Source: DATKMS01 sp041497995
GTDB lineage: Bacteria > Desulfobacterota > Binatia > HRBIN30
Assembly (NCBI GenBank): GCA_041497995.1
Contig: JBGQHM010000114.1
Span: 1 to 16,528 of the forward strand
Direction of reading: 5' to 3'
Length of the DNA stretch: 16,528 bases
Part shown: positions 13,903 to 16,528 of the stretch, one piece after another
Position numbering within the stretch: the first letter of the stretch is position 1
How the letters are laid out: each line of letters opens with the position of its first letter
Program-made: the position numbers and the translations under genes
Notes under the pieces: generated by a model
The model's database searches: none
Told to the model about the DNA's origin: nothing
The model's input: only the letters and a program-made list of their open reading frames with translations

Positions 13903-15429
13903 ATGCGGCTCTACGCCGGTATGTCGGACCAGTTCATCCGAGACACGGTTCACAACCAGATCGCCGGCAAGCTGGAGGACTCTTTCTTCCGGCACTACCG
14001 GTTCAGGCCTTCCCCAGCAGAAGTCAACTCGTGGAAGAACTCGCTTCGCGCTGTGTCGCAGGTGTTTCAGGAAGCCGGTCTGGACGACCACGGCGTGATC
14101 CTAGAGTATCAGCTGCCTCTGACCTCGAAGCGGCTTGACTGCCTCGTGTGCGCGAAGGGCGCCACGGACGACGACAACGCTGTCATTATCGAACTCAAGC
14201 AGTGGGACTACTGCCACGAGGCGGTGGGCGAGGATTTGGTCGTTACGTGGGTCGGAAAGGCGGAGCGAGAGATGCTTCATCCGTCCGCGCAGGCCCGCCA
14301 GTACCAGTGGTATCTTGAGGATACGCACACCGCATTTTATGAGGAGCCGAATCCTGTTCGGCTCAGCTCGTGTGTTTATCTTCACAACTACGCTCCGCTG
14401 AAAAATGACGTGATCCTATCCCAGCGCTTTGAGGCGCTCTTGCGCGAATTCCCGACCTTCACGGCTGATGATGTCGACGCGCTCGCCCGCTACCTTCTGG
14501 ACCGCCTCAGTAGTGGGGCGGGCTGGCCAGTTCTGCAGCGAATCGAGCAGAGCAAGTACCGCCCCAGCAAGAAGCTGATGGAGCACGTCGCCAACGTCAT
14601 CAAGGGAAAGCGCGAGTATGTCTTGCTCGACGAACAACTCGTCGTTTACGAGAAAGTTCTCGCTTGCGCTCGCGAGGGGCTGGGAGATCGGAAGACGGCG
14701 GTGGTGATAGTGAAGGGCGGTCCCGGAACTGGAAAATCGGTGATCGCAATCAACCTGATGAGCGACTTGCTCGGCCGCGGGCACAACGCGCAGTACGTCA
14801 CGGGCTCAAAGGCGTTCACGCAGACTCTCCGGAAGATCATCGGGCCGCGCGGCGGAGCCCAGTTCAAGTACTTCAATAGCTACACCGGTGCGGAACCGAA
14901 TGCGGCCGACATCTTGATATGCGATGAAGCTCATCGGCTACGGCAGTTCAGCTTCAACCGATTTACTCCAAAGACTAAGCGTGGACTGATGGAGCAAATC
15001 GACGAGCTGATCCACGCGGGCAAGGTCTGCGTCTTCTTCATCGATGACAAGCAGGTGGTGCGCGCAGACGAGATCGGCTCCACAGCGTATATCCGACAGG
15101 CCGCGGAGCGCAGTGCCTGCCGGGTTTGGGAATACCAGCTCGAAGCGCAATTCCGATGTGCCGGCTCGGATGGCTTCGTGAACTGGGTCAACAACACGCT
15201 CGGCGTCGAGCGGACGGCAAACGTTCTTTGGGACGCAAACGAAGAGTTTGACTTCCGGATCCTTGACTCCCCAGAAGCGCTCGACCGTGCGATACACGCA
15301 AAGGCCGCACTTGGACTCTCCGCCCGCCTCAGCGCGGGTTTCTGCTGGCCTTGGTCGAAGCCGAATCCCGACGGCACACTGGTCAACGATGTGGTGATCG
15401 GCGAGTACCAGCGGCCCTGGAATGCGTAG
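13903..15429 (+). CDS. Nuclease-like/DUF2075 P-loop helicase, N-terminal part up to an in-frame TAG
   Basis: The product is 508 residues up to TAG 15427-15429. Residues about 60-105 look like a PD-(D/E)XK nuclease core: E68 (ILEY), D79 (RLDCLV) and E97-L-K99 (IIELKQW). Walker A is GGPGTGKS at 272-279. Walker B is ILICDEAH with DEAH at 341-344. Later come FFIDDKQ and LEAQFRCAGSD, helicase-like motifs of the DUF2075/Schlafen-C-terminal type ATPases. The last part, AGFCWPWSKP and VVIGEYQRPWNA, is followed in family members by a stretch that continues here beyond the stop, so this product would lack the final helicase motif and the protease domain. The start MRLYAGMSDQFIRD agrees with what I recall of relatives; M7 is an alternative. 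It follows the MazG-like gene by one base. Confidence 0.88.
   Translation: MRLYAGMSDQFIRDTVHNQIAGKLEDSFFRHYRFRPSPAEVNSWKNSLRAVSQVFQEAGLDDHGVILEYQLPLTSKRLDCLVCAKGATDDDNAVIIELKQWDYCHEAVGEDLVVTWVGKAEREMLHPSAQARQYQWYLEDTHTAFYEEPNPVRLSSCVYLHNYAPLKNDVILSQRFEALLREFPTFTADDVDALARYLLDRLSSGAGWPVLQRIEQSKYRPSKKLMEHVANVIKGKREYVLLDEQLVVYEKVLACAREGLGDRKTAVVIVKGGPGTGKSVIAINLMSDLLGRGHNAQYVTGSKAFTQTLRKIIGPRGGAQFKYFNSYTGAEPNAADILICDEAHRLRQFSFNRFTPKTKRGLMEQIDELIHAGKVCVFFIDDKQVVRADEIGSTAYIRQAAERSACRVWEYQLEAQFRCAGSDGFVNWVNNTLGVERTANVLWDANEEFDFRILDSPEALDRAIHAKAALGLSARLSAGFCWPWSKPNPDGTLVNDVVIGEYQRPWNA
15427..15429 (+). other. In-frame TAG interrupting one continuous helicase-protease reading frame
   Basis: Codon 509 is TAG, between ...RPWNA and PDSARLAPG... 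The frame stays the same on both sides and the downstream 300 codons remain open and family-like. In relatives, as I recall them, this position is usually a basic residue (WNARPD or WNAKPD). A single change from AAG would explain it. It could be a nonsense mutation, a sequencing error or a recoded codon. Confidence 0.9.
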
Positions 15430-16332
15430 CCCGACAGTGCCCGTCTCGCACCGGGCATTCCGAAGGCACCCCTTTGGGCGCACGACCCCAACGGCATCAA
15501 CCAGATCGGGTGCGTCTACACCGCGCAGGGCTTCGAGTTCGACTACGTTGGGGCGACTTGGGGTCCGGATCTGACGTACGACCTGGATCGGCAGTGCTGG
15601 CAAGCGGACTCCAGCCATTCTCGGGATCGCGGCGTAAAGGGAAGCAAGGAACAGATTTGCGATCTCCTGAAGAGCACGTACCGAGTGCTCCTCTCCCGTG
15701 GGCTCAAGGGCTGTTACGTGTATTTTATGGACAAGAGCACCGAGCGGTTCGTCCGGAGCCGCATTGAGTCAATGCCCATGGCCGTGGAGGCAGAGGAAGA
15801 AGCTCAGGAAGCGCCGTTCCGGCGTTTGCGGATCGAGGAGGTGCAGCCGTTTGAAAACTGCGTGCCGCTGTACGAACTCGATATTGCCGCTGGTCGCTTT
15901 GGCGCCGAGACTGCCGTTAACGAGGTTGCGCAAGATGAAGAGATCCAGCAGCCGCAGGATTTTGAGTGGGTAGAACTGCCGCCCGCATTTCATTCGCAGC
16001 GCGGGTTGTTCGTCGCGCGTGTTGTCGGCAACTCGATGAATCGACGCATCCCTAACGGTTCCTGGTGCCTCTTCCGGCTGTCGCCGGAGGGTTCACGCCG
16101 CGGCCGCGTCGTCGTCGCGCGTCTTGAGGATCGACTAGATCCGGAGACCGGACGATACACCGTCAAGGTTTACGACAGTGAGAAGGAAACTCTCGATGAC
16201 GGCTCCTTCCGGCACCGCCGGATCGTTCTACGGCCGGATTCACTAACCTCGGGGTGGCGGCGGCGCAAGTCAGCCGAGAGATTCCGCACCGCCTCGCCGA
16301 TGATCTCGAGGTTGCGGAGCACGGCGTCCTGA
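15430..16332 (+). pseudogene. Continuation of the helicase: last helicase motif plus LexA/UmuD-like S24 autoprotease domain
   Basis: This is in the same frame as the upstream gene. Residues are numbered across the stop. 510-600 complete the DUF2075 domain (IGCVYTAQGFEFDYVG, then TYRVLLSRGLKGCYVYFMDK). 655-765 form an S24/LexA-like domain: PLYELDIAAGRFG with the Ala663-Gly664 site that LexA-type proteins cleave, Ser711 in VVGNSMNRRIPNG, and Lys755 in RYTVKVYDSEKE, the Ser-Lys dyad. No helix-turn-helix is present. After RIVLRPDS (about 780) the sequence becomes SGWRRRKSAERF..., unlike the final strands of the fold; the reading frame has crossed a junction into the reverse of a HepT gene. No good restart codon with a Shine-Dalgarno follows the TAG (GTG 15685 and ATG 15730 are in frame), so independent translation is doubtful. 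Confidence 0.8.
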
Positions 16333-16436
16333 ATCATCGGGTCGGCGAAGAATGCATCGCGCCCGCCCGCCGTGTAGTGCTCGACCTTCGCCACGGCGTC
16401 CAAGATGTGCCGCAAATAGACCGCGTCGTCCTTCAT
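16170..16436 (-). pseudogene. hepT: HepT-like (DUF86) toxin, C-terminally truncated
   Basis: The frame from ATG 16436 gives 88 residues. The first 64 (MKDDAVYLRHILDAVAKVEH..., IQDAVLRNLEIIGEAVRNLS, ...RRRHPEV) are typical of HepT, the HEPN-domain RNase toxin of the HepT/MntA system. After V64, relatives continue PWRQIAGMR...H and carry the catalytic R-x4-6-H motif. Here the frame instead reads SESGRRTIRRC..., which is the reverse of the S24 gene. The motif is therefore missing and the toxin should be inactive. The ATG overlaps the stop of the MntA gene (ATGA), as is usual. The gene is convergent with the helicase-protease gene and meets it at about 16240-16247. Confidence 0.82.
16238..16247. 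other. Deletion/rearrangement junction joining two truncated convergent genes
   Basis: To the left, plus-strand sequence follows the S24 family as far as RIVLRPDS (about 16241). To the right, minus-strand sequence follows HepT as far as HPEV (16245-16256). Both proteins lose roughly their last 30-45 residues at this point. One deletion that removed the 3' ends of two convergent genes explains both losses; an assembly mis-join would look the same. Confidence 0.65.
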
Positions 16437-16528
16437 AGCGGCCGGCACTCGCGCAGGATGCGCTCGCGCAGATAGGGGCTGAGCCCGGCTTCCGTGACCA
16501 CATCGACTTTGCAGCCGAGGAGATCTTC
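16433..16528 (-). CDS. mntA: MntA-type nucleotidyltransferase antitoxin, C-terminal end (partial at window edge)
   Basis: The minus-strand frame is open from the window edge to TGA at 16433-16435 and gives 31 residues: EDLLGCKVDVVTEAGLSPYL, then RERILRECRPL. This matches the C-terminus of minimal nucleotidyltransferase (MNT) antitoxins, which AMPylate HepT. The catalytic GSxxxxxxD part lies outside the window. The stop overlaps the HepT start as ATGA, the standard organisation of the pair. Confidence 0.8.
   Translation of the reverse strand, partial: EDLLGCKVDVVTEAGLSPYLRERILRECRPL

Noticed and set aside
15427..15429. Pyrrolysine as a firm explanation of the TAG
   Set aside because: No pyl gene or suppressor tRNA is in the window, and a nonsense mutation or sequencing error is simpler; kept only as one possibility.
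15685..16332. Independent S24 peptidase gene starting at GTG 15685
   Set aside because: The start lies inside the helicase motif YRVLLSRGLKGCYVYF with no Shine-Dalgarno, and the same frame continues upstream to the TAG; it is the second part of one interrupted gene.

Overview
This is a GC-rich window with closely packed genes on both strands. It looks like chromosomal DNA from an uncultured soil- or water-type bacterium. A very large secreted protein with dockerin-like Ca-binding repeats and Pro/Thr/Ser linkers, next to a cytochrome P450 and a FadE-type acyl-CoA dehydrogenase pair, is the sort of gene content I associate with Binatota or 'Deltaproteobacteria'-like metagenome genomes. That placement is inference from gene content only. 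I saw no rRNA, tRNA, CRISPR array or complete insertion sequence.

Layout. 1-117 (+) is the C-terminal tail of an unrecognised gene. 189-3977 (-) encodes a 1262-residue exported protein with a signal peptide, two EF-hand/dockerin-type loops, a mucin-like linker, a YHYH domain, a second linker and a degenerate second YHYH-like domain. A 52/53-bp near-identical direct repeat (16-67 and 4147-4199) flanks this gene; copy 1 lies inside the coding tail of the first gene. 4262-5428 (+) is a membrane-anchored M19 dipeptidase. 5478-5858 (-) is a small retropepsin-like protein with DSG in place of DTG. 6070-6420 (+) is a half-size TauE/SafE permease and 6454-7662 (+) a cytochrome P450. The P450 converges, across a long inverted repeat, on two overlapping acyl-CoA dehydrogenase genes (10012 to 7785, -) that look like the two subunits of a heteromeric enzyme. 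Divergent from these are a second retropepsin-like gene (10112-10474, +) and an M20 metallopeptidase (10487-11926, +).

The right third looks like an accessory or defence region. A minus-strand cluster holds a DUF3800 protein and two small unknown proteins (13294 to 11900). Divergent from it is a plus-strand unit. It consists of a MazG-like nucleotide pyrophosphohydrolase (13521-13901) and, one base later, one continuous reading frame (13903-16332) with a PD-(D/E)XK-like nuclease region, a DUF2075-type P-loop helicase/ATPase and a LexA/UmuD-like S24 autoprotease domain. The protease domain has an Ala-Ala-Gly site, Ser711 and Lys755. This frame carries a single in-frame TAG at codon 509, with clean family-like sequence on both sides. 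It ends at a junction near 16240-16247, where both the S24 domain and a convergent HepT toxin gene lose their C-termini. The HepT remnant overlaps the end of an MntA antitoxin gene that runs off the window.

Most noteworthy. The pyrophosphohydrolase plus nuclease-helicase-autoprotease pair could be a damage- or phage-responsive system: dNTP hydrolysis beside a nucleic-acid enzyme tethered to a self-cleaving switch. In this copy it appears to be decaying, or else to depend on amber readthrough.
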